Shown here in pieces: positions 52,447 to 61,415 of a stretch of DNA of 64,000 nt. Under the pieces are notes generated by a model. That model searched no databases and was not told where the DNA came from. It was given only the letters and a program-made list of their open reading frames with translations. A program made the position numbers and the translations under genes. The DNA lies in assembly GCF_001571775.1 (NCBI RefSeq), contig NZ_LRVM01000003.1, positions 1 to 64,000 on the forward strand, read 5' to 3'. How positions within the stretch are numbered: position 1 is the first letter of the stretch; each line of letters starts with the position of its first letter. Source of the stretch: Anaerotignum neopropionicum (lineage in GTDB: Bacteria; Bacillota; Clostridia; Lachnospirales; Anaerotignaceae).

Positions 52447-52690
52447 CGTGAATAAACTTTGAAGAGGAAGAGTACAATACGAAATGTTTTTTCAGAGAAT
52501 TGGCGGTTGGTGCGAGCCGATAAAAACACGTTTTGGAACTGGCCTTGGAGTTTTGCCCCCAAAATCAGCTTTGATTAGTAAGCGGCAACGGTAGCCACCG
52601 TTATTGGTTTTGAGTGTGCCTTTTGGCAAACTAGAGTGGTAACACGGAGTGTCCCTTCGTCTCTAATTGAGACGAAGGTTTTTTTATTTT
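52447..52690 (+). promoter_or_regulatory. T-box riboswitch, specifier CUG (leucine)
   Basis: Stem I has an AGTA-type segment (gaagagtac) and a ggtgcgagcc distal loop. The specifier region is tggaa-CTG-gccttgg, with CTG at 52539-52541. The T-box sequence is AGAGTGGTAACACGGAG (52633-52649). The terminator ccttcgtctc / gagacgaagg (52654-52663 / 52669-52678) is followed by eight T. Uncharged tRNA-Leu should favour the antiterminator and raise leuS expression. The specifier register was set by eye against the first T-box in this window and agrees with leuS. Confidence 0.9.
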
Positions 52691-52764
52691 TACAAAAAAG
52701 GATAAAGTTAAATTGGTAAACATGCAGAGCTTTATGAAAAAGTTTTGTTAAGGAGGAATTGGCA

Positions 52765-55176
52765 ATGAACAGTCACTATGAATTTACGGAAATTGAAAAA
52801 AAATGGCGTGCGGAGTGGGAAAAGAATCCCATTAACGTAGAAGATGATAAAAAACCGAAATTTTACTGCTTGGATATGTTTCCTTATCCATCCGGTACAG
52901 GGCTTCACGTTGGCCACTGGAGAGGCTATGTTTTAAGTGACGTTGTGAGCAGATATAAGGTGCTACAGGGTTTCCAGGTGCTTCATCCCATGGGTTGGGA
53001 CGCTTTTGGTTTGCCCGCTGAGAATTTTGCCATTAAAAATAATATTCATCCTCGTATCTCCACGGCGGATAATATTACAAATGTAAAACGTCAACTGCAT
53101 GAAATCAGTGCGATTTACGATTGGGATAAAGAGGTTGATACTACAGACCCTGGCTATTATAAATGGACACAGTGGATTTTTGTCCAAATGTTCAAAAAAG
53201 GCTTGGCTTATGAAAAGCAGATGCCTTTGAACTGGTGCCCTAGCTGTAAATGTGTTTTGGCTAATGAGGAAGCAGCCGGAGGTACTTGTGAGCGTTGTGG
53301 CGCAACGGTAACAAAGAGGAACCTTCGTCAGTGGATGCTGAAAATCACAGCATACGCAGACAGATTGCTGGAAGATTTGCAGCAGCTGGATTGGTCTGAA
53401 AAGGTTAAAAAGATGCAGTCTGATTGGATTGGAAAGAGCTATGGTGCTGAGGTAGACTTTAAAATAAGTGGTAGCGATAATAAAATTTCTGTTTTTACAA
53501 CAAGACCTGATACACTTCACGGCTGTACCTTTATGGTTTTGGCTCCCGAATATAAAGGGCTTGATGAAATTGTAACACCTGAATGCAAGGAAGCTGTGAA
53601 CCAGTATTGCTTTGATGCTTCCACCAAATCCTCTGTTGACCGTATGACAGATAAAGAAAAGACAGGCGTATTTACCGGCGCTTACTGTGTGAACCCTGTA
53701 AACGGCAAAGAAATTCCTGTTTGGGTTGCCGATTATGTGTTGGCTGATTATGGTACCGGCGCAGTTATGTGTGTACCCGCCCATGATGAACGTGACTTTG
53801 ATTTTGCCACAAAATTTAATTTGCCTATTGTTCAGGTCATTTTACCTGAAGGTACAGAAGAAAAGCCTTTGACTGAAGCATATGCTGGCGATGGTGTTAT
53901 CATTAACTCTGGTGAGTGGAACGGCATGAAGGCATTTGAGGCAAAGAAAAAAGTGCCTCATATGATGGAAGAACAGGGACTTGGTAAGAAAACCGTAAAT
54001 TATAAATTACGCGACTGGGTATTTTCCAGACAAAGATATTGGGGCGAACCCATTCCTATTATCCATTGTGATCATTGCGGCGCCGTTCCTGTTCCCGAGG
54101 ATCAGCTGCCTGTATTGCTCCCCGAGGTGGAGTCCTACAAGCCTACGGATACCGGTGAATCTCCTTTGGCTCAAATTGATGAGTGGGTAAACACAACCTG
54201 TCCTGTTTGCGGTAGACCTGCAAAAAGAGAAACAAATACAATGCCTCAGTGGGCAGGCTCCAGCTGGTATTTCCTGCGCTATGTTGATAATCATAACGAT
54301 AAAGAGCTGGCAAGTATGGATGCGTTGAAAAAATGGGCACCTGTGGACTTGTATGTTGGTGGTATTGAGCATGCGGTACTACACTTATTATACGCACGTT
54401 TCTATACAAAATTCTTATATGATATTGGGGCAGTGCCTTTTGAAGAACCATTCCAGAAGCTCTTTAACCAGGGCATGATTACAAAAAACGGCGGCAAGAT
54501 GAGTAAATCCTTGGGCAACGTTGTATCTCCTGATGAATTAGTGGAAAAATACGGCTGTGATTCCTTGAGAATGTACGAGTTGTTTGTTGGGCCGCCTGAA
54601 ATGGATTGTGACTGGGATGACAGCGGTATTGATGGCGTATTCCGTTTCTTAAACAGAACTTGGAAAATGATTTATTCCTACAAAGATGCTCCTGTTCAGG
54701 CAAGCAAAGATGAGGAATTTATTTGCAATAAGTTGATTTCTGATATTACCAGCCGCTTGGAAGCATTGACAATGAATACTGTTGTTAGCGGGTTCATGGA
54801 ATACTCTAACAAGTTGAATGACATTGCAAAAAAACAAGGTGGCCTTTCCAAAGAAACCTTGGATACGATTGTTATTTTATTGGCTCCCTTTGTACCTCAT
54901 ATTTCCGAGGAGCTTTGGAAGGAGTTAGGCCACACAGATTCAGTTTTTGCAGCAGGATGGCCTCAGGTTGATGAAAGCAAACTTGTACAAGATACCATTG
55001 AAATTGCAATACAAGTGAGCGGAAAATTGAGAGGTACAATGGAAATTTCCACAAGCGCTGCAAAGGACGCAGTTTTAGCCCAGGCAAAAGAGGTTTTGGG
55101 CAACCGCTTGGAAGGAAAAGAAATTGTAAAAGAAATTTATGTACCGGGCAGAATTGTAAACTTGATTGTTAAATAA
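52765..55176 (+). CDS. leuS: Leucyl-tRNA synthetase
   Basis: 803 residues from ATG 52765 (AAGGAGG eight bases upstream; a TTG at 52759 is inside the spacer). HIGH-type motif FPYPSGTGLHVGHWRGY, a zinc-type Cys set (CPSCKC...CERCG), a CP1 editing domain with VLADYGTGAVMCVPAHDERD, the second Cys set (CDHCG...CPVCG) and KMSKS (GGKMSKSLGN). It is full length and bacterial in type. It is controlled by the leucine T-box upstream. Confidence 0.97.
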   Translation: MNSHYEFTEIEKKWRAEWEKNPINVEDDKKPKFYCLDMFPYPSGTGLHVGHWRGYVLSDVVSRYKVLQGFQVLHPMGWDAFGLPAENFAIKNNIHPRISTADNITNVKRQLHEISAIYDWDKEVDTTDPGYYKWTQWIFVQMFKKGLAYEKQMPLNWCPSCKCVLANEEAAGGTCERCGATVTKRNLRQWMLKITAYADRLLEDLQQLDWSEKVKKMQSDWIGKSYGAEVDFKISGSDNKISVFTTRPDTLHGCTFMVLAPEYKGLDEIVTPECKEAVNQYCFDASTKSSVDRMTDKEKTGVFTGAYCVNPVNGKEIPVWVADYVLADYGTGAVMCVPAHDERDFDFATKFNLPIVQVILPEGTEEKPLTEAYAGDGVIINSGEWNGMKAFEAKKKVPHMMEEQGLGKKTVNYKLRDWVFSRQRYWGEPIPIIHCDHCGAVPVPEDQLPVLLPEVESYKPTDTGESPLAQIDEWVNTTCPVCGRPAKRETNTMPQWAGSSWYFLRYVDNHNDKELASMDALKKWAPVDLYVGGIEHAVLHLLYARFYTKFLYDIGAVPFEEPFQKLFNQGMITKNGGKMSKSLGNVVSPDELVEKYGCDSLRMYELFVGPPEMDCDWDDSGIDGVFRFLNRTWKMIYSYKDAPVQASKDEEFICNKLISDITSRLEALTMNTVVSGFMEYSNKLNDIAKKQGGLSKETLDTIVILLAPFVPHISEELWKELGHTDSVFAAGWPQVDESKLVQDTIEIAIQVSGKLRGTMEISTSAAKDAVLAQAKEVLGNRLEGKEIVKEIYVPGRIVNLIVK

Positions 55177-55191
55177 TCAAATCATAATTGA

Positions 55192-55235
55192 AGGCAGAGT
55201 TGTTAGAGATGTACTCAGGCAGCTCTGCTTTTTGT
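55192..55235 (+). terminator. Weak terminator after leuS
   Basis: ggcagagttg / cagctctgc with a long loop, then TTTTTG. Imperfect pairing. Confidence 0.4.
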
Positions 55236-55254
55236 ACGATGAGGTGTAATCAAT

Positions 55255-55920
55255 GTGATGGAATTACTGATAATGGACGCAGATGAACTGCAGAATCATG
55301 AAAAATTTCAAAAAGCTATGGAGTTGGTTGGAGCAGAAAGACGCAATAAGGTAGAAAAATTGCTGAAAGCGGAAAGAAAAAGACTTTCTTTGGCTGCCGG
55401 ATTATTATTAAAGTACGCTTTTTTTTCTGCAGGACACTCCGACTTATATGAAGAAATACAAATCACGGAGCATGGCAAGCCATATTTACCGAGGCATGAA
55501 TTTTATTTTAGCTTATCTCATTCGGGAAGGTTTGCAATTTGTGGGTTTTCTGATAACCCAATTGGCTGTGATATTGAAAAAGCACGAGAAAAATTGCCTC
55601 GTACAGAAAAGATTTTTTCACCTGATGAAGCAAATATATTTGGGAAACTGGAGGACGATAAAAAAATATCCTTCTTTTTTCATCTTTGGACATGTAAAGA
55701 GAGCGTTGCAAAATGGATTGGAAAGGGGATTGCCTATCCCTTTGAAAGCTTTTCTGTTATGGGTGGAGAACAGGTGAACCATTCTGTCTTTATTAACGAA
55801 ACAGAGTTGTTTTTAAAATCATTTTACAAAGAAAACTACACAATTTCATTATGCGCCCAATCCGCTGAATTTCCGAAAGAAATGCAAAAATTGGATTGGA
55901 ATATTTTGATGAATCATTAA
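55255..55920 (+). CDS. 4'-phosphopantetheinyl transferase, Sfp type
   Basis: 221 residues. The family motifs are HGKPYL, FSLSHSGRFAICG, GCDIEKAREK (magnesium-binding Asp/Glu) and FFHLWTCKESVAKWIGKG. Such enzymes move phosphopantetheine from CoA to carrier proteins of fatty acid, polyketide or peptide synthesis. No carrier or synthase gene lies in the window, so the target is unknown. GTG 55255 with GAGGTG upstream; ATG 55258 is equally possible. Confidence 0.9.
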   Translation: MMELLIMDADELQNHEKFQKAMELVGAERRNKVEKLLKAERKRLSLAAGLLLKYAFFSAGHSDLYEEIQITEHGKPYLPRHEFYFSLSHSGRFAICGFSDNPIGCDIEKAREKLPRTEKIFSPDEANIFGKLEDDKKISFFFHLWTCKESVAKWIGKGIAYPFESFSVMGGEQVNHSVFINETELFLKSFYKENYTISLCAQSAEFPKEMQKLDWNILMNH

Positions 55921-55944
55921 AAATTAAGAAATGACGGTTTACCG

Positions 55945-55972
55945 TTGAAAATTGTCGCAAAATCTGTATAAT
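55945..55972 (+). promoter_or_regulatory. Promoter of the M23 peptidase gene
   Basis: TTGAAA (55945-55950), 16 bases, TATAAT (55967-55972). A small dyad acggt-tt-accgt (55934-55945) touches the -35. Confidence 0.65.
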
Positions 55973-56010
55973 ATAAGAAGACAATTTGTGATAATGAAGA
56001 GGTTTAAAAA

Positions 56011-57186
56011 ATGAAAATACTAAAAAAAGTTACCTGTCTTGTTTTAACGGTATTTTTAGCTGTCGGTTATTTTCCCACCAACAGTACAGGTGCCGCCACC
56101 ATTGCAGAGTTAGAGGCAAAAAGAAAAAATCTTGCGCAGCAAACGCAAAATGCAAGAAAAGAAATAGAAAATATCAAATCAAAACAACTTTCCGTAGAAG
56201 AAGAAATTGATTCTATGGATAAGGTTATGAATAGTTTGCAGGCAGAGTTGGATAATGCCCAGTCTGATTTGGATGAATTAACAGTGGCGCTTAATGCTGC
56301 TGAAAAGGAATTAGAAGCGGCTTCTGCCAAGCGAGAGGAGCAATTTCGCCTTTTAGGCAGCCGTATGCGTTTTCTTCAGCAAAAGGGTGCTGCGGGCTAT
56401 TTGGAAATTCTTTTAGAATCGGAAAGCTTTTCTGATTTATTCTTGCGAATGCAATATGTAAATGATATTATGTCCTTTGATAAAGATATTTTGGACAAGC
56501 TTCAGGAAATTCAAAATACTATTCAGGCAAAAAAAGATGAGATCTCGGAGAACCATGCTGCGCAAGAGGAAGTAGTTGCCTTACAGAGAGAAAAAGTTGA
56601 TAGCATGGATAGCTTAATATCTGAAAAAAAGAGTCTGTTAGCGTCTTACGCCAATGACGCGAAAAAGCAAGAGCAATTGATTGCTGCAAATGCCAAGGCA
56701 GATCAGCAGGTTTTAAACTTAATTGCACAGCAATCAGGAAGTGCCACGCCATACTACACAGGTAATGGTACTTTGGGTTGGCCTGTTCCCGCAAAATCGG
56801 CTTCTTCTTCCAGCCTAAGCAGCGGTTTTGTTAAAAGAATAAACCCGGTTACAGGTAGAAGCGAAAGCCATAGTGGTTATGATATTCCCGCGCCATATGG
56901 TTCGGCCATTGTCGCCGCAGAGGCAGGCAAGGTTACATATTCAGGCTGGATGAATGGTTATGGTTATACCGTGGTTATTGACCATGGCGGCGGCCTATCC
57001 ACTCTATATGGACACAACTCTTCTCTGGTTGTTTCAAAAGGCCAAATGGTAACAAGAGGGCAGACAATCGCAAAATGCGGTAGTACAGGGATTTCCACAG
57101 GAAATCATTGTCATTTTTCTGTTTTAGTAAATGGTGCATATGTGAATCCCGAGTCATACTTAGGTGTTAAAAATATTTCATATTAA
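56011..57186 (+). CDS. Secreted M23 murein peptidase with coiled coil (EnvC-like)
   Basis: 391 residues. A Sec signal peptide (about 1-30, hydrophobic VTCLVLTVFLAVGYF) is followed by a long coiled coil (about 30-240) and a LytM/M23 domain. The zinc ligands are present: HSGYDIPAP (H and D) and the HCHF near the C-terminus, with YGH as the catalytic segment. It therefore looks like an active endopeptidase, unlike degenerate EnvC/NlpD activators. It probably works in cell separation or sporulation-linked wall turnover. Monocistronic. Confidence 0.93.
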   Translation: MKILKKVTCLVLTVFLAVGYFPTNSTGAATIAELEAKRKNLAQQTQNARKEIENIKSKQLSVEEEIDSMDKVMNSLQAELDNAQSDLDELTVALNAAEKELEAASAKREEQFRLLGSRMRFLQQKGAAGYLEILLESESFSDLFLRMQYVNDIMSFDKDILDKLQEIQNTIQAKKDEISENHAAQEEVVALQREKVDSMDSLISEKKSLLASYANDAKKQEQLIAANAKADQQVLNLIAQQSGSATPYYTGNGTLGWPVPAKSASSSSLSSGFVKRINPVTGRSESHSGYDIPAPYGSAIVAAEAGKVTYSGWMNGYGYTVVIDHGGGLSTLYGHNSSLVVSKGQMVTRGQTIAKCGSTGISTGNHCHFSVLVNGAYVNPESYLGVKNISY

Positions 57187-57231
57187 TCAAATTTTTAAGT
57201 GAAACATAACTAAAAGAAAATTTTTTGAAAG

Positions 57232-57290
57232 ATGAGGGTCCTCTGAAAACTTTAAGATTCTAAGTTTTTAGAGGGCTCATTATTATTTTA
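57232..57290 (+). terminator. Terminator-like hairpin after the M23 gene
   Basis: atgag / ctcat outside and cctctgaaaact / agtttttagagg inside pair with small mismatches, then a T/A-rich tail. Confidence 0.55.
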
Positions 57291-57858
57291 GTGCATGTTT
57301 ACCATAACAACATTATGTAAACATTATGCATCTCGGAGGATGCATTAAAAAATGATAGCCAATATAGTTTAAATACTCAATTTTGATTATTTTCCCAGAC
57401 AATTAAAACAAGGGAATGGGACAAATCTTCCTTGACGGAAATGTTGAGATTTAAGGGGGCGTTTGCAAGTATGGATATTGTGCAAGGCAGTGAATTTATC
57501 GTTATAAATCGATGGAATCCTTTTCAAAGAAAAAGCTGTTTTTCAATGAAATTAAAATGAAAATAAAATAAATGCAACACGAGGTTGAAAAATTTTAAAA
57601 CGCATTTTTTAGGGGTTTACTTCTTAGCGATGTTTGATCGGATAAATTTAAGCTTCATATGATAAATTTATTTAAACAAATTTATCTGAAGAAAGCATAG
57701 AAAGAGATCAAAAGGATCGTTATAGCAGCCAAAACTTTGTTATTACTAATTTTCAGCACAACTATTCGTAAAAGTTGTGTTTTGCGAATAGTTGTGCTTT
57801 GCCCCTTCTGCATTGCTTTGCGAAGGTAATTTTTATAACTGGTCATTTTTGCTATAGC

Positions 57859-57888
57859 AAAACCCGCAGATGCAGTCCTGCGGGTTTT
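57859..57888 (-). terminator. Terminator of the M16 peptidase gene
   Basis: aaaacccgca (57859-57868) pairs with tgcgggtttt (57879-57888). It lies just past the stop codon of the leftward gene, and its left-end A-run gives the T-run on the minus strand. Confidence 0.8.
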
Positions 57889-57894
57889 AATTTT

Positions 57895-60804
57895 TTATGG
57901 AATTAATTTTTGGATTGAATCAAAGAAATCACTATTTACATTTATTTTTCCTTCATTGCCAATTGTGCAATAATTTTTTGAGCTGGTTACAGCTTGAAGC
58001 AACTCTTTAAATTCTAAAATATCTTTTTTTGTGGTTTGAATAACTTGATTTCGTTCAATCAATTCAAAATCCTGTTCATAGCCTTGATATTCTTTATTAA
58101 TTGCATCATTGAGTCGCTCAATATTTGTTTTTGGTTGATCCAATCGATTGATTGTACCCAAAATGTATTTGGTCATTTCTCTATCTGAAGCACTGAAATT
58201 CCCAAGCATTTTCCATAACGTCTCGTATATTTTATAGGTTTCTTTAATATTGGGATCTCGATATGAGTAAAAATAGCAAATACCATTCGGCTGAAAGTTG
58301 CATCCGCTGCCATAGGCACCGCCTTTTACACGCACTTCATTCCACAAATACTCTAAATTCAAAATTGTTTTTAACACCTGCATCTTACCACTATAGGAAA
58401 AACCACTTCTTTTAAAATCAGCGGCTAATATATTGTAAAGAACGCCGCTATTGGCTGTAAATGCTGTTGAAACTGGGTTGCTAACAAAATTATAGTTTTC
58501 GTGACAATTTTCCAAGCCTAAATCCAAGCATTCCAAAAGCTCATCACGAAAAGTAATAGCATTCTCCACATTATTTTTCTCACAGCCAAAGGAAATATTA
58601 AAATTTCTTTTTGAAAACAAAACATTCACTGTTTCCTTCAATTTTTCTAATACTTTTTCAGGTTCTTTAGATAGTAACTCATCAACTTCAGTAAGAAAAT
58701 GAAAGTACTCAATTCCGCTTGTGATTTCTTTTATCCTTCCGCCACGGGATATACGACCAACGCTGTAATAAATCCCAACTGAATGGGAGTAGTTGGTGAG
58801 GTAATTCTCTCCCTTTATTTTTGCTGCACGAACAATTTTTCTCAAACTATCCAATGCTTCAAAGTTTGTATTCAATAAAATTTCTTTGGCTAATGCTACG
58901 GCTTCATTTATGTCTTCCTTTAAAAACTTGCTTTTCATTGTAAGAAATGAATGGTATGCCTCCGTATTTTTACTATAGACATCATTTTGAAAAGAAAATC
59001 CGCCAAAAACTTTGTTTATTATCAATGGCAATTCCTGATAGGCATATTTTTTGGTATCCAATTTTCCTAAAACATCGGTTAAAAGCCCTGCGTATGGAAG
59101 AAGCTCCTCGCTCAAGCAATCTGTATCGAAATGCAGCTTCAAATATATGATACCGTTGCTTTGCATTGGAACAAAAATTTGACTGCCCTCTCCTACTCTG
59201 CTTTTTTCATAAACAGATATTGGAGGATTGGTATCTATTTGTGATAGCTTTAGTATGGGAATTTGCGCCAGAACCTCTGGTGCGTCTTTCGTATGCTGGA
59301 AAAGCTCTAGTTTTTTTGTTTCATCATGGATGCGTTCCAATTCCTTTTGGTTAAAGGACACTTTTTTTTCCTTCATTTTTTGCTGGAAGGCTTCTTGCAT
59401 CATATTTTCCTTGTTTTTATCAGGAGAAAAAACCAGTATATTTTTATGCTCGTTTAACAAAATTCGATCTTCTATGATAGACTTCCAATCGTAATTTGGA
59501 TTTTTGATTTTTTCAAGTGCTTCAAAATGGCGCAGACATTGAAACGGTCTTTTCCCGTGGAGCCAGCTTTTCATTGACTTCATACCATAAATAAGGCCTT
59601 TTGGGGTTGAACCGTAATCCTCTTCTTTTAATAGGAAGGAAAGTCTTCTTAAACTGCTGGATAAAAGCTCCTGGTCAAGGCCGTCATTTATTATGTTTTG
59701 TAACGTTTGTTCAATTATTTTTTCAAAATCCTCTACTTTTGACACAGCAGCATTTTTTGCAACAATACTGAAAACCATTTCATAAGCCGAGGAATCAAAC
59801 CACCCTTCTGTTTCGTCGCAAATTTTTCCATCCATTAAGGCAGTCTTTAATACGGATGCATTTGTTTCCAATAAAATATAGGAAAGCACCTGCATTGCCA
59901 TGGTAAGCTCTTCATCGGTACATAACCCCACGTTTACAGAATATGCCAAGTATCCAGTTTCGTCGTCACTGTCTGTTGGAAAGGTTTCATGCTGAATTTT
60001 TTGTATTGATTTTTCTTTCGTTTCTTTGATTTCCGGCAAATCACCAGTGCGTACAAATTGATTCAGATATTCATTGCCAATGTGTATCAAACAGCGTTCT
60101 AAATCCATATCTCCATACAAATAAATATATGAATTGGAGGGATGATAATATTTTTCATGGAAAGACAAAAAATTTTCATAAGTCAAATCGGGGATTGCCT
60201 CAGGCGTACCGCCGGATTCAAAGCCATATGTAGTTTTTCCAAACAAGCTTCTGGAAATAGCCCCTTGCAGTAAACTTTCCGGGTCAGAAAGTGCCCCTTT
60301 CATTTCATTATAAACGACACCGGTAACATCAAGTTCCCCTGTTTCTTCATGAATAAGATAGCGCCATCCCTCCTGCATAAAAATTTCCTTTTTTATGTAT
60401 ATGTTGGGGTAAAAAACCGCATCTAAATATACATCCATTAAATTATGAAAGTCCTCCTCGTTGCAGCTGGCAATAGGATACATTGTTTTATCCCCATAGG
60501 TAAATGCATTTAAAAAAGTATTTAAAGATCCTTTTGCCAATTCGTTGAAAGGATCTTTTGACGTATATTTTCTCGAGCCACATAACACAGAATGCTCTAA
60601 AATATGGGGCGTTCCACAATCATCCTCCGGCGGTGTCTTAAATGATATTGAAAAAACCTTATTACTATCACTGGATTTTATATAAAAGAGTCTTGCTCCA
60701 CTTTTTATGTGCTCAAATAAGTAAGCGTCTGCGTGAATATCTTTTATGGTTTCTTTTTCCTTAAGCAAAAAACCATGAATCATAGAATTAAGTTTTATTT
60801 CCAT
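57895..60804 (-). CDS. M16C zinc metallopeptidase (insulinase / presequence protease type)
   Basis: 969 residues from ATG 60804 (AAGGAGG eight bases upstream; the longer frame from a TTG would contain the site itself). The inverted zinc motif HILEH (HXXEH) lies near residue 70 in GTPHILEHSVLCGS, with the distal acidic region in NELAKGSLNTFLNAFTYGDKTMYP. Four homologous halves and the central M16C-associated domain fit the length of PreP-like proteases that degrade short peptides within a closed chamber. No signal peptide, so it acts in the cytoplasm. It stands alone, with a strong terminator. Confidence 0.93.
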   Translation of the reverse strand: MEIKLNSMIHGFLLKEKETIKDIHADAYLFEHIKSGARLFYIKSSDSNKVFSISFKTPPEDDCGTPHILEHSVLCGSRKYTSKDPFNELAKGSLNTFLNAFTYGDKTMYPIASCNEEDFHNLMDVYLDAVFYPNIYIKKEIFMQEGWRYLIHEETGELDVTGVVYNEMKGALSDPESLLQGAISRSLFGKTTYGFESGGTPEAIPDLTYENFLSFHEKYYHPSNSYIYLYGDMDLERCLIHIGNEYLNQFVRTGDLPEIKETKEKSIQKIQHETFPTDSDDETGYLAYSVNVGLCTDEELTMAMQVLSYILLETNASVLKTALMDGKICDETEGWFDSSAYEMVFSIVAKNAAVSKVEDFEKIIEQTLQNIINDGLDQELLSSSLRRLSFLLKEEDYGSTPKGLIYGMKSMKSWLHGKRPFQCLRHFEALEKIKNPNYDWKSIIEDRILLNEHKNILVFSPDKNKENMMQEAFQQKMKEKKVSFNQKELERIHDETKKLELFQHTKDAPEVLAQIPILKLSQIDTNPPISVYEKSRVGEGSQIFVPMQSNGIIYLKLHFDTDCLSEELLPYAGLLTDVLGKLDTKKYAYQELPLIINKVFGGFSFQNDVYSKNTEAYHSFLTMKSKFLKEDINEAVALAKEILLNTNFEALDSLRKIVRAAKIKGENYLTNYSHSVGIYYSVGRISRGGRIKEITSGIEYFHFLTEVDELLSKEPEKVLEKLKETVNVLFSKRNFNISFGCEKNNVENAITFRDELLECLDLGLENCHENYNFVSNPVSTAFTANSGVLYNILAADFKRSGFSYSGKMQVLKTILNLEYLWNEVRVKGGAYGSGCNFQPNGICYFYSYRDPNIKETYKIYETLWKMLGNFSASDREMTKYILGTINRLDQPKTNIERLNDAINKEYQGYEQDFELIERNQVIQTTKKDILEFKELLQAVTSSKNYCTIGNEGKINVNSDFFDSIQKLIP

Positions 60805-61129
60805 AAGTTTAACCTCCTTCAAAATTTCTTATTCTTGTAATATAGCAATGGTAAAGCCAATACAATCTGTTATTTAGTTTATCATAGGTTGGGTAAAAAG
60901 ACTAATATTTTGTTGTATGAAAGGTAATATGAGTAAATATTTGATTACTATAATTACTTTTCCTATTCATTTTGATTTTCCCTATCCTTTAATGCTTATT
61001 TTCCCTATCCTTTAATGCTTAAAGTACACAGGCTGACGACAGTGAAGCATCCTTTCAAGCACAAGGTACAGACATTAAAATTTAACTTTCATAATATAAT
61101 GTATGAATATAGCTGAGAGGGTGACGATT
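60805..61129. repeat. Intergenic region with a perfect 23-bp tandem repeat
   Basis: The 23-bp unit attttccctatcctttaatgctt occurs twice head to tail (60975-60997 and 60998-61020) without a mismatch. No gene is seen. It lies between the start of the leftward M16 gene and the rightward small-ORF/subtilase operon, so it may belong to either promoter region. Confidence 0.7.
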
Positions 61130-61396
61130 ATGCATTATAACTCTTGCCGATTGAATGGGGCACAAAAAGCCGTTCTAAAATATACCCCCAAAAATAATCA
61201 TATTTTAAATGCAACCCTTTGTTCTTTGTTGAAAAATCAGGAAAACACAATTGTATATCTAACGTTAAAAAATGATGAAGCTTTTTGGTTTTTAATAAAA
61301 GAGTGTAATGAAAAGCAGCTGATAGGTTTTGCAAAGCTGGATCAAACATGGGTTCATAAGTTGATTGAGGTTTCGAATATTCGCACTTTTTGTTAA
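61130..61396 (+). CDS. Small hypothetical protein upstream of the subtilases
   Basis: 88 residues from ATG 61130 (GAGAGGGTGA upstream). I do not recognise the family. It has no signal peptide and alternates basic N-terminal and hydrophobic stretches (ENTIVYLTLKNDEAFWFLIK), consistent with a small alpha/beta fold, with a C-terminal NIRTFC. It ends 19 bases before the first subtilase gene and is probably co-transcribed with it. Possible roles are an accessory or inhibitor-like partner of the proteases; this is context only. Confidence 0.6.
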   Translation: MHYNSCRLNGAQKAVLKYTPKNNHILNATLCSLLKNQENTIVYLTLKNDEAFWFLIKECNEKQLIGFAKLDQTWVHKLIEVSNIRTFC

Positions 61397-61415
61397 GCCG
61401 AGGGGGTATAACAAT

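Larger units (their letters stand above)
57187..57894. other. Long gene-free stretch with several strong hairpins
   Basis: No convincing frame on either strand. A terminator-like structure for the M23 gene lies at 57232-57290. A 14-bp stem with a 3-base bulge (57653-57669 / 57678-57691, core gataaattt / aaatttatc) and another perfect 14-bp stem (agcacaactattcg 57755-57768 / 57785-57798) follow. The region could hold a small RNA or a decayed element. Confidence 0.45.
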
